A stretch of DNA of 64,000 nt, taken from contig DASTTY010000045.1 in the NCBI GenBank assembly GCA_035759925.1, positions 37,415 to 101,414 on the forward strand. Reading direction: 5' to 3'. The notes under the pieces were generated by a model. It worked only from the letters and a program-made list of their open reading frames with translations. It did no database searches and was not told where the DNA came from. Positions within the stretch are counted from its first letter, which is position 1. Every line of letters begins with the position of its first letter. Positions 16,072 through 25,238 of the stretch are shown here, in pieces. This DNA comes from RHKX01 sp035759925 (GTDB lineage: Bacteria; Actinomycetota; Thermoleophilia; Solirubrobacterales; 70-9). The position numbers and the translations under genes are program-made.

Positions 16072-17646
16072 CTAGGCGACCGTCTCGAATTGCGACATCA
16101 GCCCGTGGTCCTCGTGGTCGAGCATGTGGCAGTGGATGACGAACTTGCCGGCGTAGTCGCTGAAGCGGCCGGCGACGAGCAGGGTCTCGCCGGGATCCAT
16201 CAGGAAGGTCTCCTTGAGACAGTCCTCCCACGGTGGCGGCGGCTTGCCGTTGCGGCTGAGCAGGTACCAGTCGGTGTGATGGATGTGGAGCAGGTGGGTC
16301 GCGGTCGTCTTGTTGACGAGCTTCCAGGTCTCGACGGTGCCGAGCTTCGGCCGGTGCTCGACGTAGGCGGGGTCGAAGGTGCGGCCGTTGATCAGCCAGG
16401 GCGGCGCGAAGCCCTTGCCGATCGAGATCGTCCAGGTCTTGGCCGGGCTCTTCGGAGCGCTCTCGACCCAATCCGGCAGTGGGCGCAGCGCGGCCGGCAC
16501 CGAGGTCGCGTCGGGGATCGGCTTTCCGACCCGGAACTGCATCAGCGGCCCCGCGTAGGCGCGCGATCCGATTCCGCCCGGCGAGTTGCCGCGCCGGACG
16601 CTCTTGAGGACGACGTTGCTGTGCTTGGCACGGCTGAAGTCGACGATCAGGTCGACCCGCTCGGCTGCTCCGATCAGGATCCGGCGCCGCTTCAGGGGCT
16701 TCGGCATCAGTCCCGCCTCGGTCCCGATCTGGGTGACCGTCACACCGCCCTCGAACGCGAGGTTGTAGTTGCGGAACTGCGAGGCGTTGAGGATCCGCAG
16801 CCGGTACCGACAGGCGTTGACCCGATGATGGGGGAGGACCGCCCCGTTGACGAGGATCCGATTGCCGACGATCCCGTCGTTGGGCGCATGGGCCGAGTCC
16901 GAGAACGGGTTGGTCAGCTGGTTCCTGCGGTCGAAGGAGCGGTCGCAGATCATCAGCGGGATGTCGCGCGAGCCGCGGGGCAGCGGCAGCGATGCGTCGA
17001 GCGCGTCGTCGCTGATCCACATCCCGGCGAGACCGCGCCAGACGTTGCGCGAGGTCCGGTCGAGGCGGTGGTCGTGGTACCAGTGCATCGCCGCGCGCTC
17101 AGGCTGGCCACCCTCGACGAAGTCGTAGGTGTAGGTGCGCTGAGCGCCGTGCTCGATCAGCAGGTCGTTGCCGGATTCCGCCGGTGTCAGGCGGTTGGAG
17201 ATGTCGCAGTACATCGACGCCCGAAGGTTGTTGGTGAGGCCGCCCGGCTGCCCGTCGTCGGCCGATGTGTTGTGGGCGCCGTGCAGGTGCACGGTCAGCT
17301 CGCCGGCCTTCGCCGGCAGCCGGTTCCGGAAGCTGGCCAGGGTCCGCTCGCCGACCGGCCTGCGGATCGTCGGACCGGGGAAGTCGCCGCCGTAGGTCCA
17401 CATCCGCGTCTTCGCGCCCGGCAGCACGGCGATCTCCGATTCGACGACATCGAGGTCGAACGCGGCGGCATCGATCACGCGCGGGATCGGCAGCACCGCG
17501 GCGAAGCGCGTCGCCTTCGCTGCCGCCGCCGTCGAACCGCCCCCGACGCCGCGCAGCGGCACCGGGAGGGCGAGCGCGGCCGCGCCGGCGCCGGCGGCCG
17601 CAAGCAGCCGCCGGCGCGTCAGGCGCGAGCTCTCGTCTTCGGGCAG
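16072..17646 (-). CDS. Multicopper oxidase with Tat signal
   Basis: About 524 residues, laccase/CotA type. A twin-arginine signal (LTRRRLLAAAGAGAAALALP) directs export. All copper-ligand motifs are present: HLHGAHN and HWYHDH for the trinuclear site, then HLLHIHH and HCHMLDHEDHGLM with the type 1 copper Cys, His and Met. It should oxidise a phenol, bilirubin-like compound or metal ion with four-electron reduction of oxygen outside the membrane. The start is unusual: no ATG, GTG or TTG lies between the end of the cupredoxin gene and the signal peptide, so a CTG at 17646 behind AGGGGCGG is proposed. It is the second gene after the cupredoxin gene. Confidence 0.85.
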   Translation of the reverse strand: MPEDESSRLTRRRLLAAAGAGAAALALPVPLRGVGGGSTAAAAKATRFAAVLPIPRVIDAAAFDLDVVESEIAVLPGAKTRMWTYGGDFPGPTIRRPVGERTLASFRNRLPAKAGELTVHLHGAHNTSADDGQPGGLTNNLRASMYCDISNRLTPAESGNDLLIEHGAQRTYTYDFVEGGQPERAAMHWYHDHRLDRTSRNVWRGLAGMWISDDALDASLPLPRGSRDIPLMICDRSFDRRNQLTNPFSDSAHAPNDGIVGNRILVNGAVLPHHRVNACRYRLRILNASQFRNYNLAFEGGVTVTQIGTEAGLMPKPLKRRRILIGAAERVDLIVDFSRAKHSNVVLKSVRRGNSPGGIGSRAYAGPLMQFRVGKPIPDATSVPAALRPLPDWVESAPKSPAKTWTISIGKGFAPPWLINGRTFDPAYVEHRPKLGTVETWKLVNKTTATHLLHIHHTDWYLLSRNGKPPPPWEDCLKETFLMDPGETLLVAGRFSDYAGKFVIHCHMLDHEDHGLMSQFETVA

Positions 17647-17656
17647 GGGTCCGCCC

Positions 17657-18235
17657 CTACTTGACGACCTTGATCTTCCCCTGCATGAAGGGATGGACCA
17701 GGCAGAAGTAGTAGAGCGTCTTGCCGTCGTTCGCCGAGACCTTGCGGGTGTTGTGAGCGCCCTGGGTGCCGAGATAGACGGAGTCGCCGGTCTTGCCGAA
17801 CGACTTGTCCCAGCCCTTCTTGCCGACCTCGACCTTGGGCCTGTTGACCTCGAACGTGTTCGGGTCGACCTCATGCGCCTTGAATGCGTTCACGCAGACC
17901 GCGAGCTTCAGGTTCTCGCAGTCCTTGATCGCCTTCTTGCTCTTCGGCAGACGGTTCTGCTTGACGAGCGTGAAGGTGTGCGGGCCGACCTTGCTCGGCA
18001 GGGTCTTGTTGATGATCTTGAGCTTCGAGCCCTTCTCGACCTTGTTCGGTCCCTGGAAGAAGAGGTCCGCGTTCTTGCCCTTCCCCTTGACTTCCATCTT
18101 GATCTTCGCGACGTGACCGCCGCCGGCCTTGCCGGCGTCCGACGCCGACGCACCGATCGCGGCGACGCCACCGGCGCCGACGGCGACGACCGCCGCCGTT
18201 ACCCCTGCGGCGCGCCGCAGCTTCTTCATCTCCAT
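17657..18235 (-). CDS. Secreted cupredoxin (plastocyanin-like)
   Basis: A 192-residue exported protein. An N-terminal signal (KKLRRAAGVTAAVVAVGAGG) is followed by a lysine-rich beta-sandwich. The type 1 copper site is evident: GPHTFTLV supplies one histidine, and the C-terminal YYFCLVHPFMQG supplies Cys, His and Met with the usual spacing. ATG 18235 is chosen because a GGGGGAG ribosome-binding site sits just upstream; ATG 18229 is close by. It precedes the multicopper oxidase by 10 bp, so it is a likely electron donor or copper partner for that enzyme. Confidence 0.85.
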   Translation of the reverse strand: MEMKKLRRAAGVTAAVVAVGAGGVAAIGASASDAGKAGGGHVAKIKMEVKGKGKNADLFFQGPNKVEKGSKLKIINKTLPSKVGPHTFTLVKQNRLPKSKKAIKDCENLKLAVCVNAFKAHEVDPNTFEVNRPKVEVGKKGWDKSFGKTGDSVYLGTQGAHNTRKVSANDGKTLYYFCLVHPFMQGKIKVVK

Positions 18236-18274
18236 GGGTGCTCCCCCCACTGGGTAGGTTGAATTGACTGCGGC

Positions 18275-18303
18275 AGAATAGGTGGCGCCCTGGACGTCCG
18301 CAA
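18275..18303 (-). promoter_or_regulatory. Promoter of the cupredoxin-multicopper oxidase operon
   Basis: On the minus strand, TTGCGG (18303-18298) and TATTCT (18280-18275) are separated by exactly 17 bp, close to sigma-70 consensus. Transcription would begin about 30 bp upstream of the cupredoxin ATG. Confidence 0.6.
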
Positions 18304-18391
18304 GGCCCTTCCGCGCCGGGACGGGTAGGGTTCGCTGCGCAGGAGGATCCCGGCCGCGCCGGGACCGAGTCCGACAAGGGAGAACACCGAG

Positions 18392-19969
18392 ATGACCAAG
18401 GTCCGTTCGCTGCTCGTCCTCGGAGCGATGCTGGCTGCAGCGCTCCTCGTCGCCGCTTGCGGCAGCGACTCGTCGAGCAGCGATTCCGGTGGCACGATCA
18501 TCCGTGGCACCACCGACCAGCCGATCTCCTACGACCCGGCCGGCGCGTACGACCTCCCGTCCTACGACGGCATCTACTCGATGTACCAGAACCTGCTGAC
18601 CGTCGAGCCCGGCGGCAACAAGGCCGTTCCCGAGGCGGCGGACAGCTGCGACTTCACCGACAAGGACAACAAGGTCTTCGAGTGCACGCTGAAGAGCGGC
18701 CTGAAGTTCTCCGACGGCTCCGACCTGACCGCCGAGGACGTCGTTTTCTCGTTCGAGCGCAACGTCGAGATCGCCGACCCGAACGGCGCCTCCTCGCTGC
18801 TCGCGAACATGAAGAGCATCGAGGCGAAGGGCGACGACACCGTCGTCTTCAACCTCAAGGAGCCGGATGCGACCTGGCCGCTGCTCCTCACCACGGCCTC
18901 GTTCGCGATCGTCCCCTCCGACGTCTATCCCGCCAACAAGCTGCAGCCGAGCGACCAGGTGGTCGGCTCCGGCCGCTACACGCTCGCCGACTACCAGCCC
19001 GGCCAGCAGACGGTGATGGAGAAGAACGACTCCTACCAGGGGGCCGACCCGGCCAAGAACGACCGGGTGATCATCCAGTACTTCGACAAGGCCTCGGCGC
19101 TGAAGCTCGCGGTCCAGAACGGCGACGTCGACATCGCTTACCGCAGCCTGAGCCCGACCGACATCGACAGCCTCGACGGCGCCGACGGACTCAGCGTGAT
19201 CTCCGGCAACGGCACGGAGATCCGCTACCTGGTCTTCAACACGAAGCTCCAGCCCGGCGACAACGATGCTCAGAAGCTGGCGATCCGCCAGGCCGTCGCG
19301 CAGACCATCGACCGTCAGTCGATCGCCGACAACGTCTACAACGGCACCGTCCAGCCGCTCTACTCGATGATCCCGCAGGGCGTCGAGTTCGCGAACCAGG
19401 GGTTCTCCGACAAGTACGGCGAGGCCCCCGACGTCAATGCCGCCAAGCAGACGCTCGCCGACGCCGGAGTCGACACGCCGGTGCCGCTCGAGGTCTGGTG
19501 GACGCCGTCACACTACGGTGCCGCCTCCGGCGACGAGTACGCGGAGATCAAGCGCCAGCTCGACGAGAGCGGTCTCTTCGACGTGACGCTGAAGTCGACC
19601 GAGTGGAACCAGTACTCGACGGCCGCGTTCACCGACAAGTACCCGACCTACCAGCTCGGCTGGTTCCCGGACTACCCGGACGCCGACGACTACACGTCGC
19701 CGTTCTACCTGCCGGACAGCTTCCTGAACATCCACTACGACAACGCCGAGATGAACAAGCTGATCGGTCAGGAGAAGTCCTCGGACGACCCGCAGGTCCG
19801 CCAGCAGGCGTTCGATCGGATCGGCGAGATCGGTGCCGAGGACGCGCCGACGATCCCGATCTGGCAGGCCGACCAGGTCGCGGCTGTGCGCGACGGGGTC
19901 CACGGCGTCGAGGAGACGTTCGACCCGTCGTTCATCTTCCGGTTCTGGCTGATCTCGAAGGACCAGTAG
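18392..19969 (+). CDS. ABC transporter substrate-binding lipoprotein (family 5)
   Basis: A 525-residue extracellular solute-binding protein of the DppA/OppA/NikA family. A lipoprotein signal ends in LLVAACGSDS, so it should be anchored by lipidation of that cysteine. Family 5 features include SYDPAGAYDLPS near the N-terminus, CTLKSGLKFSDGSDLTAEDVVFSF, and the late DYPDADDYTSPFY segment. The ligand is most likely peptides, but family members also bind nickel chelates, glycosides or opines. It heads a five-gene transporter operon, with a small GC hairpin (18348-18364) in the leader. Confidence 0.9.
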   Translation: MTKVRSLLVLGAMLAAALLVAACGSDSSSSDSGGTIIRGTTDQPISYDPAGAYDLPSYDGIYSMYQNLLTVEPGGNKAVPEAADSCDFTDKDNKVFECTLKSGLKFSDGSDLTAEDVVFSFERNVEIADPNGASSLLANMKSIEAKGDDTVVFNLKEPDATWPLLLTTASFAIVPSDVYPANKLQPSDQVVGSGRYTLADYQPGQQTVMEKNDSYQGADPAKNDRVIIQYFDKASALKLAVQNGDVDIAYRSLSPTDIDSLDGADGLSVISGNGTEIRYLVFNTKLQPGDNDAQKLAIRQAVAQTIDRQSIADNVYNGTVQPLYSMIPQGVEFANQGFSDKYGEAPDVNAAKQTLADAGVDTPVPLEVWWTPSHYGAASGDEYAEIKRQLDESGLFDVTLKSTEWNQYSTAAFTDKYPTYQLGWFPDYPDADDYTSPFYLPDSFLNIHYDNAEMNKLIGQEKSSDDPQVRQQAFDRIGEIGAEDAPTIPIWQADQVAAVRDGVHGVEETFDPSFIFRFWLISKDQ

Positions 19970-20003
19970 GCAACCGGGCCCGCGCAGGGGCGGGGAGAGC
20001 GAT

Positions 20004-21035
20004 TTGAAGGAGTCGTCGGGTTCGAGCGGGTTGCGCACCTATGTGCTGACCCGGTTGGGCCTGGCGCTCCCCACGGTTCTGATCCTCCTCACCGTCGTCT
20101 TCCTGCTGATGCGGGTGGCGCCGGGAGACCCGATCACGGCCGCGCTCGGCGCCCGGCTGCCGGCGAAGGAGCTCGAGAAGCGCAAGAAGGAGGCCGGCTA
20201 CGACAAGCCGATCCTCCAGCAGTACGGCGAGTACCTCGGCCAGGTCGTCACCCTCGACCTCGGTGAGTCCGTCACCGACAACCGCTCGGTCACCTCGATC
20301 CTCGCGGAGAACGGCACCGCGACCCTCGAGCTGACCCTGGCCGCGTTCACGGTCACCCTGCTCGTCGGGATCCCGCTCGGGCTCTTAGCCGGGCGATATC
20401 GCGACGGACCGTGGGACGTCGGCGGCCGCCTCTACGGGATCGTCATCTACGCCTTCCCGGTCTTCTTCCTCGGCTTCCTGTTCCAGCTGCTCGCCTCCGA
20501 GGTCGGTTGGCCGACCTCGGGCCGGGCGAGCCCGATCGTCGAGTTCGACCTCAACAAGGTCACCCACTTCTATCTGATCGACACGCTGATTCAGGGAGAC
20601 TTCAACGCTTTCTGGGACGTCCTCCAGCACCTCTTCCTGCCGGCGCTCGTGCTCGGGCTGACGATCAGCGGCGTCCTGATCCGGCTGATCCGGGTCAACC
20701 TGCTGCAGACGATGCGCGGCGACTACGTCGAGGCGGCCCGCGCCCGCGGCGTCAGCGAGCGCCGCGTCGTCGTCAACCACGCCTTCCGGAACGCGATGGT
20801 CCCGGTCGTCACCGTCGCCGGCCTGCAGTTCGCGATCCTGCTCGGTGGCGCGGTCCTGACCGAGGAGACGTTCAACTGGCCCGGGATCGGCTCCGAGCTC
20901 GTCCGCTACCTGAACCAGCGCGACTATGTCGCCGTGCAGGGAATCGTCACCGTCTTCGCGATTGCGGTCGTCGCCGTCTCGCTGCTGATCGACCTCATCA
21001 ACGCCTTCATCGACCCGAGGGTCAGGTACCGATGA
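20004..21035 (+). CDS. ABC transporter permease (DppB/OppB-like)
   Basis: A 343-residue inner-membrane permease with six hydrophobic helices. The N-terminal LTRLGLALPTVLILLTVVFL and DPITAALGARLP match the OppB/DppB family, and the coupling-helix motif EAARARGVSERRVVVNHAFRNA fits the EAA loop that contacts the ATPases. The TTG start at 20004 is supported by a GGGGAGAG ribosome-binding site; no better start is available. It overlaps the next permease by 4 bp. Confidence 0.9.
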   Translation: MKESSGSSGLRTYVLTRLGLALPTVLILLTVVFLLMRVAPGDPITAALGARLPAKELEKRKKEAGYDKPILQQYGEYLGQVVTLDLGESVTDNRSVTSILAENGTATLELTLAAFTVTLLVGIPLGLLAGRYRDGPWDVGGRLYGIVIYAFPVFFLGFLFQLLASEVGWPTSGRASPIVEFDLNKVTHFYLIDTLIQGDFNAFWDVLQHLFLPALVLGLTISGVLIRLIRVNLLQTMRGDYVEAARARGVSERRVVVNHAFRNAMVPVVTVAGLQFAILLGGAVLTEETFNWPGIGSELVRYLNQRDYVAVQGIVTVFAIAVVAVSLLIDLINAFIDPRVRYR

Positions 21036-22027
21036 GGCAGCGCCGCCTCTCCCGCTTCCTGGGGCCGATCCGCGAGTCGACCGGCGTCTCGCGCTGGATC
21101 TTCTGGATCGGCGTCGCGATCGTCGCCTTCTTCGTGATCCTCGCGGTCTTCGCCCCGCTCCTGGCGCCCTACGGATTCGACCAGGTCAGCGCCGACGGGG
21201 TCCGCTTCCCGAAGCAGGGCTCGCCCGACGGCACCCATCCCTTCGGGACGACCGTCGGCAACTACGACGTCCTCTCGCGGGTCATCTGGGGGGCGCGGAC
21301 CGCGATCGAGGTCGTCGTCCTCGCGGTCGTCTTCTCGCTCGTGATCGGCGTCCCGCTCGGGCTCTTCTCCGGCTACGTCGGTGGCCGGGCCGACCGCGTG
21401 CTCGTCCTGATCATGGACGCTCTTTTCGCCTTTCCCTACATCCTCCTCGCGATCGTGATCGCCTTCCTGCTCTCCGACAAGCTCGGCCAGGGAGTGGTGA
21501 CGGCGGCGATCGCGATCACGGCCGTTTACGTGCCGCAGTACTTCCGAGTAGTGAGAAACCACGTGATCAGCGTTCGCGAGGAGCCGTACGTCGACGCCGC
21601 CCGGGCGCTCGGGGCGCCGCGACGGACGATCGTCAGCCGCTACGTGCTCCAGAACGTGATTCAGAGCGTCCCCGCGCTCGCGACGCTGAACGCCGCCGAC
21701 GCGATCCTCACCCTCGCGGCCCTCGGCTTCCTCGGCTACGGGATCCAGCCGACCGACGCCGCGGAGTGGGGCTACGACCTGCAGCGGGCGATCGACGACG
21801 CCGGCGCCGGGATCTGGTGGACGGGGCTCTACCCGGGCCTCGCGATCGTGCTCCTGGTCACCGGCTTCACTCTGCTCGGCGAAGGGCTCAACGACGTCAT
21901 CAACCCGCTGATCCGGGCTCGCAGCACCGCCAAGCCGGAGATCGAGGAGCAGCCGGGCGGCGAGGGCGAGGCCGCGATCCTGTCGATGGACCCGCCGCGC
22001 GGCGGCGAGGAGCCGCGAGGCCCATGA
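21032..22027 (+). CDS. ABC transporter permease (DppC/OppC-like)
   Basis: A 331-residue permease partner of the preceding gene. It has an N-terminal cytoplasmic segment, a first helix (IFWIGVAIVAFFVILAVFAP), a large extracytoplasmic loop containing DGTHPFGTT as in OppC, and the EAA-type loop DAARALGAPRRTIVSRYVL. The ATG overlaps the upstream stop (ATGA). The tail is acidic and about 35 residues longer than the last helix. A long alternative frame upstream is a shadow of dppB. Confidence 0.9.
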   Translation: MRQRRLSRFLGPIRESTGVSRWIFWIGVAIVAFFVILAVFAPLLAPYGFDQVSADGVRFPKQGSPDGTHPFGTTVGNYDVLSRVIWGARTAIEVVVLAVVFSLVIGVPLGLFSGYVGGRADRVLVLIMDALFAFPYILLAIVIAFLLSDKLGQGVVTAAIAITAVYVPQYFRVVRNHVISVREEPYVDAARALGAPRRTIVSRYVLQNVIQSVPALATLNAADAILTLAALGFLGYGIQPTDAAEWGYDLQRAIDDAGAGIWWTGLYPGLAIVLLVTGFTLLGEGLNDVINPLIRARSTAKPEIEEQPGGEGEAAILSMDPPRGGEEPRGP

Positions 22028-23082
22028 GCGCCACCGGCGACAACCGGGAGCGGGGCGGCGGCGAGCCGATCCTCGACGTCCGGGACCTCCGGGTCTGGTA
22101 CGGGACCGGGGGAGACCCCGTGCGCGCAGTCGACGGCGTCAGCTTCTCGATCGGCGCCGGCGAGACGCTCGGGCTGGTCGGCGAGTCGGGCTGCGGCAAG
22201 TCGACCCTCGGTCGCGGCGTGATCGGCCTGCTTCCCGACGCGGCGGCGGTCGCCGGCTCGGTCCGCTACCGCGGGCGTGAGCTCGCCGGGCTGCCCGTGA
22301 AGGAGATGCGGGAGCTGCGCGGGCCCGAGCTCGGGCTGATCTTCCAGGAGCCGATGACCCGGCTCGACCCGCTGCAGACGATCGAAGCGCACTTCCGCGA
22401 GACGCTCCGCACCCATCGTCCCGATCTCGACGACGACGAGGTCCGGCGACGCTCGCTCGAGACGCTCGCCGGTATGGGGATCCCGCGGACCCGCTTCGGT
22501 CAGTATCCGCACGAGTTCTCGGGTGGGATGCGGCAGCGGATCATGATCGCGCTCGCCCTCGTCCTCGAGCCGAAGGTCCTGATCGCCGACGAGCCGACGA
22601 CCGCGCTCGACGTGATCGTAGAGGCGCAGATCCTCGGGATCCTCGCCGACCTGCGCCGCAACTTCGACACCGCGATCCTGCTGATCACCCACAACCTCGG
22701 GATCGTCGCCGAGGCATGCGACCGGGTCGCGGTCATGTACGCGGGGGAGATCGCCGAGGAAGGCGACGCCCGTGAGGTCTTCGCCGAACCGGCCCACCCC
22801 TACACCCGCGAGCTGCTGCGCTCGACGATCTCGCTCGAGACGACCGGCCTCAACTACATCCCCGGCGCCCCGCCGAGCCTGATCGACCCGCCGCCGGCCT
22901 GCCGGTTCCACCCGCGCTGCCCGAACGCGATGCGCGTCTGTGCCGAGCGCCACCCGATCGAGGTCCGGACGAAGGCAGGGCAGCGGGTCTCCTGCTGGCT
23001 GCACGGGCCCGAGGAGCAGATCCCGGAGGGCGGTCGCGAGCCGCTCGAGCGGGAGGAGCTCCTCGAGGCGGAGGAGGCATGA
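22024..23082 (+). CDS. ABC transporter ATP-binding protein (DppD/OppD-like)
   Basis: A 352-residue ATPase. Walker A is GESGCGKST, the Q-loop region reads IFQEPMTRLDP, the signature is FSGGMRQR and Walker B is VLIADEPTTALD. The C-terminal oligopeptide-transporter extension contains CRFHPRCPNAMRVC, the cysteine cluster that binds an iron-sulfur cluster in relatives. It starts 4 bp before the end of the permease gene. It should pair with the next gene to form the heterodimeric motor of the importer. Confidence 0.92.
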   Translation: MSATGDNRERGGGEPILDVRDLRVWYGTGGDPVRAVDGVSFSIGAGETLGLVGESGCGKSTLGRGVIGLLPDAAAVAGSVRYRGRELAGLPVKEMRELRGPELGLIFQEPMTRLDPLQTIEAHFRETLRTHRPDLDDDEVRRRSLETLAGMGIPRTRFGQYPHEFSGGMRQRIMIALALVLEPKVLIADEPTTALDVIVEAQILGILADLRRNFDTAILLITHNLGIVAEACDRVAVMYAGEIAEEGDAREVFAEPAHPYTRELLRSTISLETTGLNYIPGAPPSLIDPPPACRFHPRCPNAMRVCAERHPIEVRTKAGQRVSCWLHGPEEQIPEGGREPLEREELLEAEEA

Positions 23083-24425
23083 ACGAGACGGCCGGACAGC
23101 CGAGCGCCGAGCCGAGCGCCGAGAACGTGCTCGAGGTCCGTGACCTCCACACCACCTACTCGGTCCGGGGCTCGTTCTTCGACCGCCTCCGCGGCCGCGA
23201 GAGCGGATCGGTCCGCGCTGTCGACGGCGTCTCGCTCGATCTCCGCCGCGGCGAAGTGCTTGGCCTCGTCGGCGAGTCCGGGTCGGGCAAGACGACGCTC
23301 GGCCGGACCCTGCTCGGGCTCGTCGAGGCGACGTCGGGGTCGATCCGGCTCGAGGGCGAGGAGCTGACCGGTCGCGGCGAGGCCGATCTGCGGCCGTTGC
23401 GACGGCGGATGCAGATCGTCTTCCAGGACCCGCACGCCTCGCTCAACCCGGCGATGACGATCGGCGCACTCGTCGCCGACCCGCTCCGCTTCCACAAGCT
23501 CGTCAGCGACCGCGAGGAGCTCCGGGCGCGGGCGAGCGAGGCGCTCGAGCGGGTCGGGCTCGCGCCGGCCTCCGAGTTCCTCGACAAGTTCCCCGCCGAC
23601 CTCTCGGGCGGGCAGAAGCAGCGCGCCGTGCTGGCTCGGGCGATCATCCTCGGGCCCGACGTCCTCGTCGCCGACGAGCCGGTCTCGATGCTCGACATGA
23701 GCGTCCGGGCGAAGATCCTCGAGCTGATGCTGGAGCTCAAGGACGAGCTCGACCTGACCTACATCTACATCACCCACGACCTCGCGACCGCGAAGTTCTT
23801 CTGCGACCGGATCGCGATCATGTACCTCGGCCAGGTCGTCGAGCTCGGGCCCGCCGCCGACATCTACGAGCGGCCCCACCATCCCTATACGGCGGCGCTG
23901 CTGCGCGCGATCCCCGAGCCGGACCCGCGCCGCGCCGTCCCCCGCGATCTGCCCCGGGGCGAGGTCCCCGACGCCGTCGTCCCGCCGCTCGGCTGTCCCT
24001 TCCATCCGCGCTGCCCGAAGGCCTTCGAGGTCTGCGGCTGGGAGTCGCGCGATCTGCGGACGCTGCTCGAGGATCGCTGGACGCGGCTCTCCCAGGACGA
24101 CTACGAGCGCGAGCGTGCCGGCGTCGGCAACCTCGACGTCCTCGACGTGCCCTCCGTGGACACGATCCTGCCGGCGCCGGACGGCGGTACCGGCGAGCAG
24201 CCGGCGGAGGTGCTCGCAGCGATGCGGGCGGATGCGGCCGATGACCCGTTCTGGTCGGGGGTCGCCGCGACCGAGGTGACCGACGCCGGCGTCCGGGTCC
24301 GCTTCCACGAGCCGCGGGTGCCGCGCGATCTCAGCGTCGATCGCTCGGTCGTCCGCTGCCACCTCCACGATCCCGAGGCCCTCGCCGCGGCCGAGGAGAT
24401 CCGCAGCGAGCGCGACCGAGACTAG
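23079..24425 (+). CDS. ABC transporter ATP-binding protein (DppF/OppF-like), extended
   Basis: A 448-residue ATPase with Walker A GESGSGKTT, signature LSGGQKQR and Walker B VLVADEPVSMLD, plus the CPFHPRCPKAFEVC cysteine cluster. The protein runs about 100 residues beyond that cluster, where DppF proteins usually end. This tail contains a MRADAADDPFWSGV segment and no known domain. The gene ends 2 bp from the convergent tetR gene at 24428, and no terminator is visible between them. Confidence 0.9.
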   Translation: MNETAGQPSAEPSAENVLEVRDLHTTYSVRGSFFDRLRGRESGSVRAVDGVSLDLRRGEVLGLVGESGSGKTTLGRTLLGLVEATSGSIRLEGEELTGRGEADLRPLRRRMQIVFQDPHASLNPAMTIGALVADPLRFHKLVSDREELRARASEALERVGLAPASEFLDKFPADLSGGQKQRAVLARAIILGPDVLVADEPVSMLDMSVRAKILELMLELKDELDLTYIYITHDLATAKFFCDRIAIMYLGQVVELGPAADIYERPHHPYTAALLRAIPEPDPRRAVPRDLPRGEVPDAVVPPLGCPFHPRCPKAFEVCGWESRDLRTLLEDRWTRLSQDDYERERAGVGNLDVLDVPSVDTILPAPDGGTGEQPAEVLAAMRADAADDPFWSGVAATEVTDAGVRVRFHEPRVPRDLSVDRSVVRCHLHDPEALAAAEEIRSERDRD

Positions 24426-24427
24426 AT

Positions 24428-25000
24428 TCAGCCGGGGGTCGTGAAGGCCCGGACCATCGTCTCGCCGAGCACCCGTCCCGCTTCGGTGACGGTGAGCCGG
24501 CCCTCGTTCATCTCGGTCGCGGCGGCGAGGGCCATGCCGTTGATCGCGGCGTTGATCCACTGGATCGGCAGGTCGGCGTTGATCTCGCCACGGCGCTGGG
24601 CGGCCTCGAGGAACTGCCGGACGGGTGCGTTCGGGTCGACGGTCGTCTCGGCGATCATCTCCTCGCCGACGCTGCGGACCTCGTGGAGGAACCGGAAGCG
24701 GTCCGGGATCGTGATGATCGCGGGCCCGAGCGCGCGCAGCGTCTCCGCGGCCGGAAGGCCCTCCTCGATCACCGCCGAGGTGACCGCACGGGCCTCGTCG
24801 ATGACGCGGGCGAACAGGGCGAGGAGGAGGTCGTTACGGGCCGGGAAGTGGCGGTAGACGGTCGTCCGCCCGAGGCCGGAGCGCTCCGCGATCGTCGCCA
24901 TGCTGGCGTTCGGGTCGTCGGGGAGGATCGCGAGGGCGGCCTCGATGACGGCCTCGCGGTTGCGACGGACGTCCTTGCGCTCGTGCGTCTCGGGTTCCAT
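24428..25000 (-). CDS. TetR-family transcriptional regulator
   Basis: A 190-residue TetR regulator with the recognition region MATIAERSGLGRTTVYRHFP. Its N-terminus (ME-x-E, then R-x-DVRRNREAVIEAALAILPDDP) parallels the TetR at 12720-13292, and both have the same upstream hairpin and a downstream-facing tRNA, indicating a duplicated module. It converges on the dpp operon, so regulation of that transporter cannot be inferred from position alone. The minus-strand upstream region has a possible -10 (AATACT). Confidence 0.88.
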   Translation of the reverse strand: MEPETHERKDVRRNREAVIEAALAILPDDPNASMATIAERSGLGRTTVYRHFPARNDLLLALFARVIDEARAVTSAVIEEGLPAAETLRALGPAIITIPDRFRFLHEVRSVGEEMIAETTVDPNAPVRQFLEAAQRRGEINADLPIQWINAAINGMALAAATEMNEGRLTVTEAGRVLGETMVRAFTTPG

Positions 25001-25061
25001 CCTGAAAATCGGTCGTCGCTGTGCCGGTCCGGGTGAAGCGGTTCAGTATTGTTCCACTTCT

Positions 25062-25097
25062 GGCGCTCGGTGCTGATCCCCCGAGGCACCGGGCGCC
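25062..25097 (+). other. Conserved hairpin, copy 2
   Basis: Arms at 25062-25072 (GGCGCTCGGTG) and 25087-25097 pair over 11 bp with one wobble around a 14-nt loop containing TCCCCCGAGG. It matches the copy at 13359-13394 in stem length, loop length and loop core (CCCCCG then GG), with a T-A to C-G covariation at pair five. A CTCTTTCT tract follows. As with copy 1, it lies between a divergent tetR and a tRNA. Confidence 0.7.
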
Positions 25098-25146
25098 ACC
25101 CTCTTTCTATACCGGCCGTCCGGCAATCGCTAGATTTCCCGGTCCC

Positions 25147-25230
<84 letters not shown>

Positions 25231-25238
25231 TCCGAGGC

